From Candidatus Acetothermia bacterium (lineage in GTDB: Bacteria > Bipolaricaulota > Bipolaricaulia > RBG-16-55-9 > JANLFV01): 64,000 nt of DNA. The first letter of the stretch is position 1. Each line of letters opens with the position of its first letter. The position numbers were made by a program, and so were the translations under genes. Below, piece by piece: positions 54,599 through 61,857 of this stretch. Location of the stretch: the NCBI GenBank assembly GCA_024653345.1, contig JANLFV010000001.1, positions 62,001-126,000 on the forward strand, given 5' to 3'. Under the pieces are notes generated by a model that did no database searches, was not told where the DNA came from, and saw only the letters and a list, made by a program, of their open reading frames with translations.

Positions 54599-55387
54599 GT
54601 GAAAGGCTTCATCTCGATGAGGTGGTCGGCCCTGGTCATCGGGCTGGTCCTGGCCGGGGGGTTCTTCCTCGCCGGGCTCTTCACCCATGAGTTGATCTTC
54701 CCCCAGCGGGGCTTGGAGGAGTTGAAGGCCCGGGTCGCAGAGCTCCAGGGGCAAGTGAAGGCCCTGAGTGAGCAGGTGGCCAAGCTAGCGGCCCAAGCCC
54801 AAGCTCCGGCCCAGGCTCAGGCCCAGAGGCCCGAGGGGCCGGAGCGGGTCGAGGTGAGCGTCGACGACGACCCCGCGCTCGGGCGGCCCGAGGCCCCGGT
54901 GGTGATCGTGGAGTTCTCCGACTTCCAGTGCCCCTACTGCGCCCGGTTCGCTCAACAGACCTTCCCCCAGCTCAAGAAGGAATACATCGATACCGGGAAG
55001 GTGCGGCTCGTCTTCCGCGACTTCCCGCTCTCGTTCCACCAGAATGCCGCGCCGACGGCCGAGGCGGCCCAGTGCGCCCACGAGCAGGGCCGCTTCTGGG
55101 AGTATCACGACCGGCTCTTCGCCGGGCAGGGGGAGTGGTCCGGGAGCGCCAGCGCCAGCCAGATCTTCGCCGGCTATGCCGAGGGGCTCGGCCTGGATGG
55201 GGCGAGGTTCCGCGAGTGCCTCGCCTCCAGGCGCTACAAAGAGGAGGTGCAGCGGGATTTCAATGACGGTATAGGCTACGGCGTGACGGGGACCCCGACC
55301 TTCTTCATCAACGGGCGGAAGCTCGTCGGGGCCCAGCCGTTCAGTGCCTTCCAGCAGATGATCGAGGCCGAGCTGAAGGGAGGATAG
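54599..55387 (+). CDS. Membrane-anchored DsbA-like thiol oxidoreductase
   Basis: A 262-residue protein. GTG 54599 is chosen because GGAAAGGAG lies 6 bases upstream. An N-terminal anchor (ALVIGLVLAGGFFLAGLF) is followed by a coiled coil (LEELKARVAELQGQVKALSE) and an Ala/Gln linker. The thioredoxin-fold DsbA domain has ACT site CPYC in FSDFQCPYCARFAQQTFP, the helical insert EQGRFWEYHDRLFAGQGEW, and cis-Pro in GTPTFFING. It should act in the periplasm on disulfides, perhaps keeping copper-binding cysteines in the right state. It is similar to the DsbA part of the fusion at 19616. It follows copA by 61 bases. Confidence 0.9.
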   Translation: MKGFISMRWSALVIGLVLAGGFFLAGLFTHELIFPQRGLEELKARVAELQGQVKALSEQVAKLAAQAQAPAQAQAQRPEGPERVEVSVDDDPALGRPEAPVVIVEFSDFQCPYCARFAQQTFPQLKKEYIDTGKVRLVFRDFPLSFHQNAAPTAEAAQCAHEQGRFWEYHDRLFAGQGEWSGSASASQIFAGYAEGLGLDGARFRECLASRRYKEEVQRDFNDGIGYGVTGTPTFFINGRKLVGAQPFSAFQQMIEAELKGG

Positions 55388-55391
55388 AGAG

Positions 55392-55694
55392 ATGGCCCAA
55401 GGAGCGGCCCTGAAGAAGGGGAGCTTGGCGGTCTTCCCCGAGGTCAAGCGGGGACTCCAGCGGAGGATGCGGACCGTCGTCGGCCACATCCAGGCGATCG
55501 AGCGGATGATTGAGGAGGAGCGCTACTGCGTCGAGATCTTAAAGCAAATAGCGGCCGTCCAGGCCCAGCTCTCGAACATCGCCCATGAATTGACCAAGAG
55601 CCACATGAAGGGCTGCCTCACCGGGGCGATCCACGCCGGCCACGGCGAGGAGGCGATCGAGGAGCTGGCCGAGATCCTCAAATACCTCCGCTAG
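55392..55694 (+). CDS. csoR: CsoR-family copper-sensing repressor
   Basis: A 100-residue helical repressor of the CsoR/RcnR/FrmR family. Cys46, His71 and Cys75 (ERYCVEIL, KSHMKGCL) have the same spacing as the Cu(I) ligands Cys36, His61, Cys65 of Mycobacterium CsoR, which favours copper over formaldehyde or nickel. It lies 4 bases after the DsbA-like gene, so the repressor is the last gene of the operon it probably controls. The DNA-binding face is RRMRTVVGHIQAIERMIEEE. Binding would be at the 47977 promoter. Confidence 0.93.
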   Translation: MAQGAALKKGSLAVFPEVKRGLQRRMRTVVGHIQAIERMIEEERYCVEILKQIAAVQAQLSNIAHELTKSHMKGCLTGAIHAGHGEEAIEELAEILKYLR

Positions 55695-55701
55695 AGCCCG
55701 C

Positions 55702-55730
55702 TTGACTGGGGCGCCACCGCTCTATATAAT
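55702..55730 (+). promoter_or_regulatory. Sigma-70 promoter of the pst operon
   Basis: TTGACT (55702-55707), 17-bp spacer, perfect TATAAT (55725-55730). It is one of the best promoters in the window, as would suit a strongly repressible operon. Confidence 0.8.
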
Positions 55731-55734
55731 CCGG

Positions 55735-55755
55735 CTGTGACATATATAGTCACAG
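55735..55755 (+). promoter_or_regulatory. Palindromic operator at the pst transcription start
   Basis: CTGTGAC (55735-55741), ATATATA, GTCACAG (55749-55755) form a perfect 7-bp inverted repeat with a near-palindromic centre. Its centre lies 15 bp after the -10 box. A related palindrome lies the same distance after the -10 box of the AbrB-PhoU gene (60904-60915). Confidence 0.65.
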
Positions 55756-55786
55756 ACCAAACTATAGATTAAAGGGGTGGTTCACT

Positions 55787-56695
55787 ATGGGCAAGCGGCT
55801 CCTCTGCTCGATCCTCCTCGGCCTGTTGTTCCTCGGGCTCCAAGCCGGTGCGCGCTCCCCGGCCGAGCTGAAGCTCGAGGGCTCGACGACGGTGCTCCCG
55901 ATCGCCGGGCGGGCGGCCGAGCTCTTCCAGGCCCTCTACCCCGAGATCTGGGTCACCATCAAGGGCGGCGGCTCCTCGGTCGGGATCGCGGCCCTCATCA
56001 ACGGGACGACCGACATCGCCAACGCCTCGAGGGCGATGAAGCCCGCGGAGCTGGCCAAGCTCCCCACCGCGGTGGAGCACGCGATCGCCAAGGACGGGAT
56101 CGCCATCGTCGTCCATCCCAGCAACCCGATCGAGGGGCTCACCCTCGAGCAGATCGCGGAGATCTACACCGATCCTTCGATCAGGAACTGGAGGGAGCTC
56201 GGCGGGCCCGATCTCCCGATCGTGGTGGTCTCCCGCGACACGACCTCCGGGACTTACGGCTCGTTCATCGAGCTGGTCATCGAGCCTGTGAAGGGCAAGG
56301 GTGCGCAACTCCGGCCGGACATCATCTATGTCGGCTCGAACGCCGAGGCCGTCGCGACCGTCGAGGGCGCGGAAGGTGCGATCGGCTACATCGGGCTCGG
56401 CTACCTGAAAGAGAGCCTGAGGCCCCTCCCGGTCTCCAAGGGCGGCGGGCCCTACATCCTGCCGACCGCCCGAGCCGTCCTCTCCGGGAGCTATCCGATC
56501 AGCCGCGACCTCTACATGTATACCGATGGGGTCCCGGATCCGCGCGAGCCGAGAGGGCTCTGGCTCGACTTCATCTACAGCCGGACCGGCCAGTGCGTCG
56601 TCCTCGAGCAGGGGTTCGTGGCCTTCTACCCCATCGATCTCGCGGTTTGCGAGGCCCTCTTTTCGGCCCTGGGGAGCGAGTTCATTAAGAGATGA
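55787..56695 (+). CDS. pstS: Phosphate ABC transporter substrate-binding protein
   Basis: A 302-residue exported protein with a signal peptide (LLCSILLGLLFLGLQAGARS). Phosphate-binding motifs are present: LKLEGSTTVLPIAGRAAELF, IKGGGSSVGIAALINGTTDI and VVSRDTTSGTYGSFIELVIE, the last forming the second phosphate-contact loop. It binds phosphate in the periplasm for the PstCAB transporter encoded immediately downstream. No lipobox Cys is seen, so it is probably soluble. Its stop overlaps the start of pstC by 4 bases. AAGGGGTGG precedes the ATG. Confidence 0.95.
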   Translation: MGKRLLCSILLGLLFLGLQAGARSPAELKLEGSTTVLPIAGRAAELFQALYPEIWVTIKGGGSSVGIAALINGTTDIANASRAMKPAELAKLPTAVEHAIAKDGIAIVVHPSNPIEGLTLEQIAEIYTDPSIRNWRELGGPDLPIVVVSRDTTSGTYGSFIELVIEPVKGKGAQLRPDIIYVGSNAEAVATVEGAEGAIGYIGLGYLKESLRPLPVSKGGGPYILPTARAVLSGSYPISRDLYMYTDGVPDPREPRGLWLDFIYSRTGQCVVLEQGFVAFYPIDLAVCEALFSALGSEFIKR

Positions 56696-57573
56696 TCCGG
56701 CAGGCCTGGCGGGAGAGGTCGATCCGCGGGCTCTTCTTCCTCGCCGCGGCCACCTCGATCATCATCCTCTTGCTGATCATGCTCTTCCTCTTCGGCGAGG
56801 GCCTGCCGCTCTTCCGGGCTTATGGCCTCTGGGACTTCCTCGCGGGGCAGTTCTGGGCCCCTACCGCCGAGCCGCCAAGGTTCGGGCTCCTGCCCTTGCT
56901 CCTCGGCTCGCTCTGGGTCACCTTTGGGGCGCTCTTGCTGGCCGTCCCGCTCGGGCTCGGCGCGGCGATCTACATCGCCGAGCTCGCGCCCGCGGGCCTG
57001 CGCGAGCTGCTCAAGGCCCTGGTGGAGGTCCTCGCCGCGATCCCCTCGGTCGTCTACGGCTTCTTCGCCCTGGTGATCATCGTCCCCTGGGTCAAGGCGA
57101 GCTTCCATCTCCCGATCGGGAAGACGGCCCTCAGCGCCTCGCTCGTCCTGGGGGTGATGGCCCTCCCGACGATCGTCAGCCTGGCCGAGGACGCCCTCAC
57201 TGGCGTCCCGAGGGGCTTCCGCGAGGCCGCGCTCGCGCTGGGGGCCACCAAGTGGCAGACGATCTGGCGGGTGACGGTCCCGGCAGCCCTCTCCGGGATC
57301 TCCACGGCCGTGATCCTCGGGGCGGGGCGGGCGATCGGGGAGACCATGACCGTCCTGATGGTGAGCGGGATGGCCCCCATCATCCCCCACTCCTTCCTCC
57401 AGCCGGTCCGGCCGCTCACGGCCACGATCGCCGCCGAGGTCGGGGAGGCCGTCTGGGGGAGCCCCCACTACCACGCGCTCTTCGCCCTGGGGATCGTCCT
57501 CTTCCTCCTCTCGCTGGGGATCAACCTCCTCGCGGAATGGCTCACCTCGCGCTACCGCGGAGTGAAGGTATGA
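56692..57573 (+). CDS. pstC: Phosphate ABC transporter permease PstC
   Basis: A 293-residue permease with six membrane segments and the ABC permease EAA-type loop (GFREAALALGATKWQTIWRV, then TVPAALSGISTAVILGAGRA). Other blocks: SLWVTFGALLLAVPLGLGAA, EVLAAIPSVVYGFFALVIIV, PHSFLQPVRPLTATIAAEVG. It forms the membrane channel with PstA. Starts within the pstS stop (ATGA) and its own stop overlaps pstA by 4 bases. Length and order are normal. Confidence 0.96.
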   Translation: MIRQAWRERSIRGLFFLAAATSIIILLLIMLFLFGEGLPLFRAYGLWDFLAGQFWAPTAEPPRFGLLPLLLGSLWVTFGALLLAVPLGLGAAIYIAELAPAGLRELLKALVEVLAAIPSVVYGFFALVIIVPWVKASFHLPIGKTALSASLVLGVMALPTIVSLAEDALTGVPRGFREAALALGATKWQTIWRVTVPAALSGISTAVILGAGRAIGETMTVLMVSGMAPIIPHSFLQPVRPLTATIAAEVGEAVWGSPHYHALFALGIVLFLLSLGINLLAEWLTSRYRGVKV

Positions 57574-58421
57574 GGCTCCGGCGGCTCACCCAGGCAGCGG
57601 CCTTCGCGTTCCTCACCCTGGCGATGGCCGCGGTCCTCCTCGCCTTGGGGACGATCCTTTACTACATCCTGGCGCGGGGGGCAGGCGCGATCTCCTGGGA
57701 GTTCCTCACCTCCTTCCCTAGGAGGGGGATGACCGCGGGCGGGATCTTCCCCGCGATCGTGGGGACCTTTTACCTTGCGGTCGGGACCCTCATCTTCTCT
57801 CTCCCTTTGGGGATCTGCGCCGCGATCTACCTCGTGGAGTATGCCCCCCAGGGGCGGGCGGTCCGGCTCATCCGCATGGCGGTGAACAACCTCGCGGGGG
57901 TCCCGTCGATCGTCTTCGGCCTCTTCGGCCTGGCCTTCTTTGTGAGGCTCCTCGGGCTGGGGGTCTCGATTCTCTCCGGCTCGCTCACCCTGGCCTTCCT
58001 CGTCCTGCCGACGATCATCCGGGCGAGCGAGGAGGCCCTCCGCGCTGTGCCCCAGGAGTTCCGGGAGGGGGCCCTCGCCCTGGGGGCCACGCGGTGGCAG
58101 ATGATCCGCAGGGTCGTCCTCCCCGCCGGGCTCCCGGGGGTCCTCACGGGGGCGATCCTGGCCTTGGGAAGGGCGGCGGGCGAGACGGCCCCGATCATCT
58201 TCACCGCCGCGGTCTTCTCCGCCAGGCTCCCCAACTCCCCCCTCTCACCGGTCATGGCCCTCCCCTACCACCTCTTCGTCATGGCCACGGAGAGCATCTT
58301 CTACGAGGAGACCCGCCCGATCCAGTATGGCACGGCGATCGTGCTTCTGGGGCTGGTCCTGGCGCTCGACCTGGTCGCGATCCTCGTCCGCGCCCGCCTC
58401 CGCCGCGGGAGGCGGTGGTAA
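57570..58421 (+). CDS. pstA: Phosphate ABC transporter permease PstA
   Basis: A 283-residue permease with six membrane segments (AAAFAFLTLAMAAVLLALGT, GTFYLAVGTLIFSLPLGICA, LAGVPSIVFGLFGLAFFVRL, LGVSILSGSLTLAFLVLPTI, AIVLLGLVLALDLVAILVRA). The cytoplasmic coupling loop is EFREGALALGATRWQMIRRV. GRAAGETAPIIFTAAVFSAR and FVMATESIFYEETRPIQYGT are typical PstA blocks. ATG 57570 overlaps the pstC stop. It pairs with PstC. Confidence 0.96.
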   Translation: MRLRRLTQAAAFAFLTLAMAAVLLALGTILYYILARGAGAISWEFLTSFPRRGMTAGGIFPAIVGTFYLAVGTLIFSLPLGICAAIYLVEYAPQGRAVRLIRMAVNNLAGVPSIVFGLFGLAFFVRLLGLGVSILSGSLTLAFLVLPTIIRASEEALRAVPQEFREGALALGATRWQMIRRVVLPAGLPGVLTGAILALGRAAGETAPIIFTAAVFSARLPNSPLSPVMALPYHLFVMATESIFYEETRPIQYGTAIVLLGLVLALDLVAILVRARLRRGRRW

Positions 58422-58442
58422 CCGCGCCCGTGGGGGGATAGA

Positions 58443-59210
58443 ATGCCCAAGGAGATGCTCGAGCCGGTGATCGTCGTCGAGGACCTCGATTTCTACTACG
58501 GCAAGGAGCAGGCCCTCCGGGGTGTCTCCCTCTCGATCCCGAGGAACAAGGTCACCGCGATCATCGGCCCCTCCGGCTGCGGGAAGAGCACCTTCCTCAA
58601 GACACTGAACCGGCTCCATGAGCTGATCCCCGGCGCGAGGGTCAAGGGGCGGGTCCTCTTCAACGGCCGGGACATCCTCTCCAGGGAGGTCGACCCGGTG
58701 GAGCTGCGGCGGCGGATCGGGATGGTCTTCCAGAAGCCGAACCCTTTTCCCAAGTCGGTCTTCGAGAATGTGGCCTTCGGCCTAAGGGTGAACGGCGATG
58801 TCTCGAACCTCAAGGAGAAGGTCGAGCAGGCCCTCCGCCGCGCGGCCCTCTGGGATGAGGTGAAGGACAAGCTCCAACGGAGCGCCTTCGACCTCTCGGG
58901 TGGCCAGCAGCAGCGGCTCTGCATCGCCCGGGCGCTCGCGGTCGAGCCGGAGGTCTTGCTAATGGACGAGCCCTGCAGCGCACTCGACCCGATCGCGACC
59001 GCCAAGATCGAGGACCTCATCCTCGAGTTGAAGGAGGACTATACGGTCATAATCGTGACCCACAACATGCAGCAGGCGGCCAGGGTGAGCGACTACACCG
59101 CCGTCTTTCTCACCGGCGGGGTGATGGTCGAGTTCGCCGAGACGAAGAAGATCTTCGAGAACCCGGCCAACAAGATGGTCGAGGATTACATTACGGGGAA
59201 GTTCGGCTAA
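58443..59210 (+). CDS. pstB: Phosphate ABC transporter ATP-binding protein PstB
   Basis: A 255-residue ATPase that drives phosphate import. Walker A is [20 protein letters not shown], the Q-loop [20 protein letters not shown], the signature [20 protein letters not shown], Walker [21 protein letters not shown], and the H-loop [19 protein letters not shown]. The NRLHEL and [10 protein letters not shown] blocks are specific to PstB. GATAG then ATG 58443. It is followed after 4 bases by phoU. It is a cytoplasmic membrane-associated dimer. Confidence 0.97.
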   Translation: MPKEMLEPVIVVEDLDFYYGKEQALRGVSLSIPRNKVTAIIGPSGCGKSTFLKTLNRLHELIPGARVKGRVLFNGRDILSREVDPVELRRRIGMVFQKPNPFPKSVFENVAFGLRVNGDVSNLKEKVEQALRRAALWDEVKDKLQRSAFDLSGGQQQRLCIARALAVEPEVLLMDEPCSALDPIATAKIEDLILELKEDYTVIIVTHNMQQAARVSDYTAVFLTGGVMVEFAETKKIFENPANKMVEDYITGKFG

Positions 59211-59214
59211 TCTC

Positions 59215-59877
59215 ATGGCCCGCGAATCCTATCGGCGGCAGCTTGACGAGCTGAGCGACGCGGTCCTTTCGATGGGGAACCTCGTCGCCTCGAGGCTGGG
59301 GAAGGGATTAGAAGCCCTCAAGCGGCCCGAGCCGGAGCTGATCGAGGAGCTCTTCCGCGGGGACGACGAGGTCGACCGGCTCTACAGCAAGATCGAGCGG
59401 CGGTGCATCGACCTGTTGGCCCTCCAGCAGCCGGTGGCGGTCGACCTCCGGCTGATCACCACGGCCTTCAAGATCTCGACCGACATCGAGCGGGTCGGGG
59501 ACATCGCGGTCAACCTCGGCCAGTATGCCCGGAACTACCACCTCAATCTCAGGCTCCTCCCCCATGAGCAGCTCTTCTCCATCGGGGACCTGGTGACGAC
59601 CATGGTCTATGAGTCGCTGAAGGCCTTCTACGATAAGGATCCCCGCCGGGCCGAGGAGGTCCTCGAGCTCGATGACCAGGTCGACCGGATGTTCTGGGAC
59701 CTCGTCTCACGGCTGATCGAGGACCTGCGCGGCTCGCCTGACCGAGGCGAGGAGATCGTGACCGGGGCGGTCGCGCTCCTCCTCTCGATCCGGGACTTGG
59801 AGCGGGTCGCGGACCACGCGGTCAACATCGCCGCCCGGACGATCTACATGATCGAGAGCCGGGCCGACTATATCTGA
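59215..59877 (+). CDS. phoU: Phosphate-specific transport system accessory protein PhoU
   Basis: A 220-residue helical protein with two PhoU domains: LSDAVLSMGNLVASRLGKGL, DLLALQQPVAVDLRLITTAF and ISTDIERVGDIAVNLGQYAR in the first, LELDDQVDRMFWDLVSRLIE and LLLSIRDLERVADHAVNIAA in the second. The E/DxxxD-type metal clusters (DIERVGDIA, DLERVADHA) are intact. PhoU couples PstSCAB activity to phosphate signalling. No PhoR-PhoB pair is in the window; the AbrB-PhoU regulator encoded on the other strand may be the output. The two genes overlap at their ends by 10 bases. Confidence 0.96.
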   Translation: MARESYRRQLDELSDAVLSMGNLVASRLGKGLEALKRPEPELIEELFRGDDEVDRLYSKIERRCIDLLALQQPVAVDLRLITTAFKISTDIERVGDIAVNLGQYARNYHLNLRLLPHEQLFSIGDLVTTMVYESLKAFYDKDPRRAEEVLELDDQVDRMFWDLVSRLIEDLRGSPDRGEEIVTGAVALLLSIRDLERVADHAVNIAARTIYMIESRADYI

Positions 59878-60905
59878 ATCTGAGCCGGTCCGTCTCCGTG
59901 CAGCGGGGGCATGGCCGCGTTGAGCACGACCTCGGCGATGTTCGTAGTGTAGTCGCTCACGCGCCTGATGCTATCGACCACGATCCCCAGAGCTTCCGCA
60001 GCGCGCGGCCGCTTCGAGGCATCCAGCTCGAGCTGCCAGAGCAGCTCGCCCACCCTGAGAAGCAGTCCCTCCATCGCTGCGGCCCGGTCGATGACCTCGT
60101 TGGCTTTCGCGAGATCGAGTTGGCTCAGCGCCTGGGCCGCTCCTTCGAGACGAGTGACCACCTCCCGGTTCGCCCGCGCGATCGTCTCGCGCAGCCCCGG
60201 AGAGATCGACTGCTCCAGGGCCATGACTGCCCGGGCGATCTTCACCGCGTGGTCGGCGATGCGCTCCACCTGCTTGGTCGCGGTGTAGTAGTCGAAGAGC
60301 CTCAGCCGAGCCGCTTCCTCGCCCAGGATGTCCTGGAGCGCGATTCTCAATTGGCGCGAGAGCATGAGGAAGAGGCGGTCGACCTCGCTGTCCCGGCCGA
60401 TCACATCGCGGGCCAGCTCGCTGTCCCGCTCGAGCAAGGCCCGGACGGCATCTTCGAGCATCGACTTGGCGATGGAGTAGATCCTCTCGAAGGTCCGCTC
60501 GGCCGAGACCTCGCTCAGATCAAGCAGGTTGTGGATCACTATGGACTCGCCTGACTCCTCGACGATCTCCGGGCCGATAAGGGTCCGGCTGACCTCGCGG
60601 ATCACCCTGCGCTGGTCCGGGCTGATCCGCTCGCCCCGAATCTCGATGATCTCGAACCCCGCAATGTAGAGGGAGATGATCTCCCTGGCCAGGGCCTCAC
60701 CTGCGAGCTGCCCCCTCTGATCGGTAAGCCTGAAGATGACCCTGGCCGGCCGAGGGCGCTCCTCCGGGAGGAGGATGAGGGCCTCCCCACGGGGCGCGAG
60801 CCGCAGGGGCGAGCCGGCCCGCAGCCCGACCTTCTCCGCCCAGCCCTTGGGGAGTGTGATCATGAACGTCGCCCCGCCAGTTATCTGGACCTTACGGACC
60901 TCCAT
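59868..60905 (-). CDS. AbrB-PhoU fusion: DNA-binding phosphate regulator
   Basis: A 345-residue protein. Residues 1-48 are a SpoVT/AbrB-type DNA-binding domain (RKVQITGGATFMITLPKGWA, EKVGLRAGSPLRLAPRGEAL). Residues 120-330 hold two PhoU-like helical domains (LLERDSELARDVIGRDSEVD, TKQVERIADHAVKIARAVMA; LGIVVDSIRRVSDYTTNIAE). This AbrB-PhoU layout is known from archaea and some bacteria as a phosphate-uptake regulator. The ATG at 60905 is only about 12 bases from the expected transcription start, so the mRNA is nearly leaderless. Palindromes at its own promoter and at pst suggest it represses both. It is convergent with phoU. Confidence 0.9.
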   Translation of the reverse strand: MEVRKVQITGGATFMITLPKGWAEKVGLRAGSPLRLAPRGEALILLPEERPRPARVIFRLTDQRGQLAGEALAREIISLYIAGFEIIEIRGERISPDQRRVIREVSRTLIGPEIVEESGESIVIHNLLDLSEVSAERTFERIYSIAKSMLEDAVRALLERDSELARDVIGRDSEVDRLFLMLSRQLRIALQDILGEEAARLRLFDYYTATKQVERIADHAVKIARAVMALEQSISPGLRETIARANREVVTRLEGAAQALSQLDLAKANEVIDRAAAMEGLLLRVGELLWQLELDASKRPRAAEALGIVVDSIRRVSDYTTNIAEVVLNAAMPPLHGDGPAQIQI

Positions 60906-60915
60906 CTATATAGAT
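60904..60915 (-). promoter_or_regulatory. Palindromic operator at the AbrB-PhoU start
   Basis: ATCTATATAGAT is a perfect 12-base palindrome overlapping the start codon. Its centre is about 15.5 bp after the -10 box, matching the pst operator. Both sites share TATATAG followed by TCAC (TATATAGATCAC here, TATATAGTCAC at 55743-55753). Confidence 0.55.
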
Positions 60916-60924
60916 CACCAAGGC

Positions 60925-60953
60925 ATTATATAGGAGGAGAGAAGGCCGAGCAA
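60925..60953 (-). promoter_or_regulatory. Sigma-70 promoter for the AbrB-PhoU gene
   Basis: Minus strand: TTGCTC (60953-60948), 17-bp spacer, perfect TATAAT (60930-60925). The expected start near 60917 leaves a leader of about 12 bases. Confidence 0.75.
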
Positions 60954-60993
60954 GCCCAAGCTTGGCGGAGAGGGCCGATGAGGAGTAGGATGG

Positions 60994-61014
60994 CCTCAGC
61001 TCAGGCTGAGGAGG
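60994..61014 (+). promoter_or_regulatory. Hairpin that can hide the ribosome binding site of the SagB-like gene
   Basis: CCTCAGC (60994-61000) pairs with GCTGAGG (61005-61011) around TCAG, and the paired strand is part of the Shine-Dalgarno GAGGAGG (61008-61014) for ATG 61019. Translation could thus be structure-controlled. Confidence 0.45.
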
Positions 61015-61018
61015 CAGT

Positions 61019-61744
61019 ATGGCAGAGTATCAGAAATTCCACCGCGCGAGCAGCCATACCCGTGAGCGGCTCTTCCTCACCCCTCGGACGGCCGCGAGGG
61101 GACCGGCGCCCGAGCTGCGCAAGGATTACCAGGCCGAGGCCATTCGGCTCCCGCCGGTCGAGCCGCGCGGGATGAGCTTGGAAGAGGCCATTCGCCGAAG
61201 GCGCTCGATCCGGGAGTATTCGCGAGAGCCCATCTCGCTCGAGGAGTTGGCAAGGCTGCTCTTCTACGGCGTGGGGGTGACCGGCCCTGCGGAATACAAG
61301 CGAGCGGCCCCGACCGCCGGGGGGCTGACGCCCATCGAGCTCTATCCTGTGGTGAACAATGTCGTGGGCCTGGACCGCGGGCTCTACCATTATGATCCGC
61401 TGGAGCATCACCTCCACCTCCTCAAGCGGGCCGACTTGCGGCGGGAGATCGCCCGGGCCTGCCTCGAGCAGGACTTCCTGGCTGATGCCGCGGCGGTCAT
61501 CGTCCTGACGGCCGTCCACCGCCGGACGGCCTGGAAGTATGGCGAGCGAGCTTATCGTTACATCTTGCTCGATGCCGGCCATGCGGCCGAGAACATCCAG
61601 CTCGAGGCGACCGCCCTGGGGCTGGGAAGCTGCCCGATCGGGGCCTTCTTCGACGATGAGCTCAATAGACTTCTCGGCCTCGAGGGGGAGGAGCAGCTTG
61701 CCCTCCTCGCCGTGGCAGTCGGCCGCTGGCGGGCCTCATGGTGA
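61019..61744 (+). CDS. SagB/ThcOx-type nitroreductase-family dehydrogenase
   Basis: A 241-residue FMN-dependent oxidoreductase of the SagB/ThcOx subgroup. The N-terminus (FHRASSHTRERLF) is typical of SagB-type proteins. The nitroreductase core has MSLEEAIRRRRSIREYSREP (FMN contact), LARLLFYGVGVTGPAEYKRA, APTAGGLTPIELYPVVNNVV, GLYHYDPLEHHLHLL and LDAGHAAENIQLEATALGLG. SagB enzymes oxidise azolines in peptide natural products, but many stand-alone members exist with unknown substrate. No YcaO or precursor peptide is seen in the window, so a RiPP cluster is not supported. GAGGAGG precedes the ATG. Confidence 0.9.
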   Translation: MAEYQKFHRASSHTRERLFLTPRTAARGPAPELRKDYQAEAIRLPPVEPRGMSLEEAIRRRRSIREYSREPISLEELARLLFYGVGVTGPAEYKRAAPTAGGLTPIELYPVVNNVVGLDRGLYHYDPLEHHLHLLKRADLRREIARACLEQDFLADAAAVIVLTAVHRRTAWKYGERAYRYILLDAGHAAENIQLEATALGLGSCPIGAFFDDELNRLLGLEGEEQLALLAVAVGRWRASW

Positions 61745-61857
61745 TCTCGGTTACATACATCTGCGCGAGAGGTGAGCTAGAATACGCTCGAGCGGAAAAG
61801 GCGGTCTGAGTTGCTGGCGCTACAGAGGCGAGCGGTCAGTCATTCAAGGAGGTTTGA

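Noticed and set aside
61019-61744. SagB-type dehydrogenase as a sign of a RiPP (thiazole/oxazole peptide) cluster.
   Set aside because: No YcaO cyclodehydratase, precursor peptide or export gene is adjacent; stand-alone SagB-like proteins are common.
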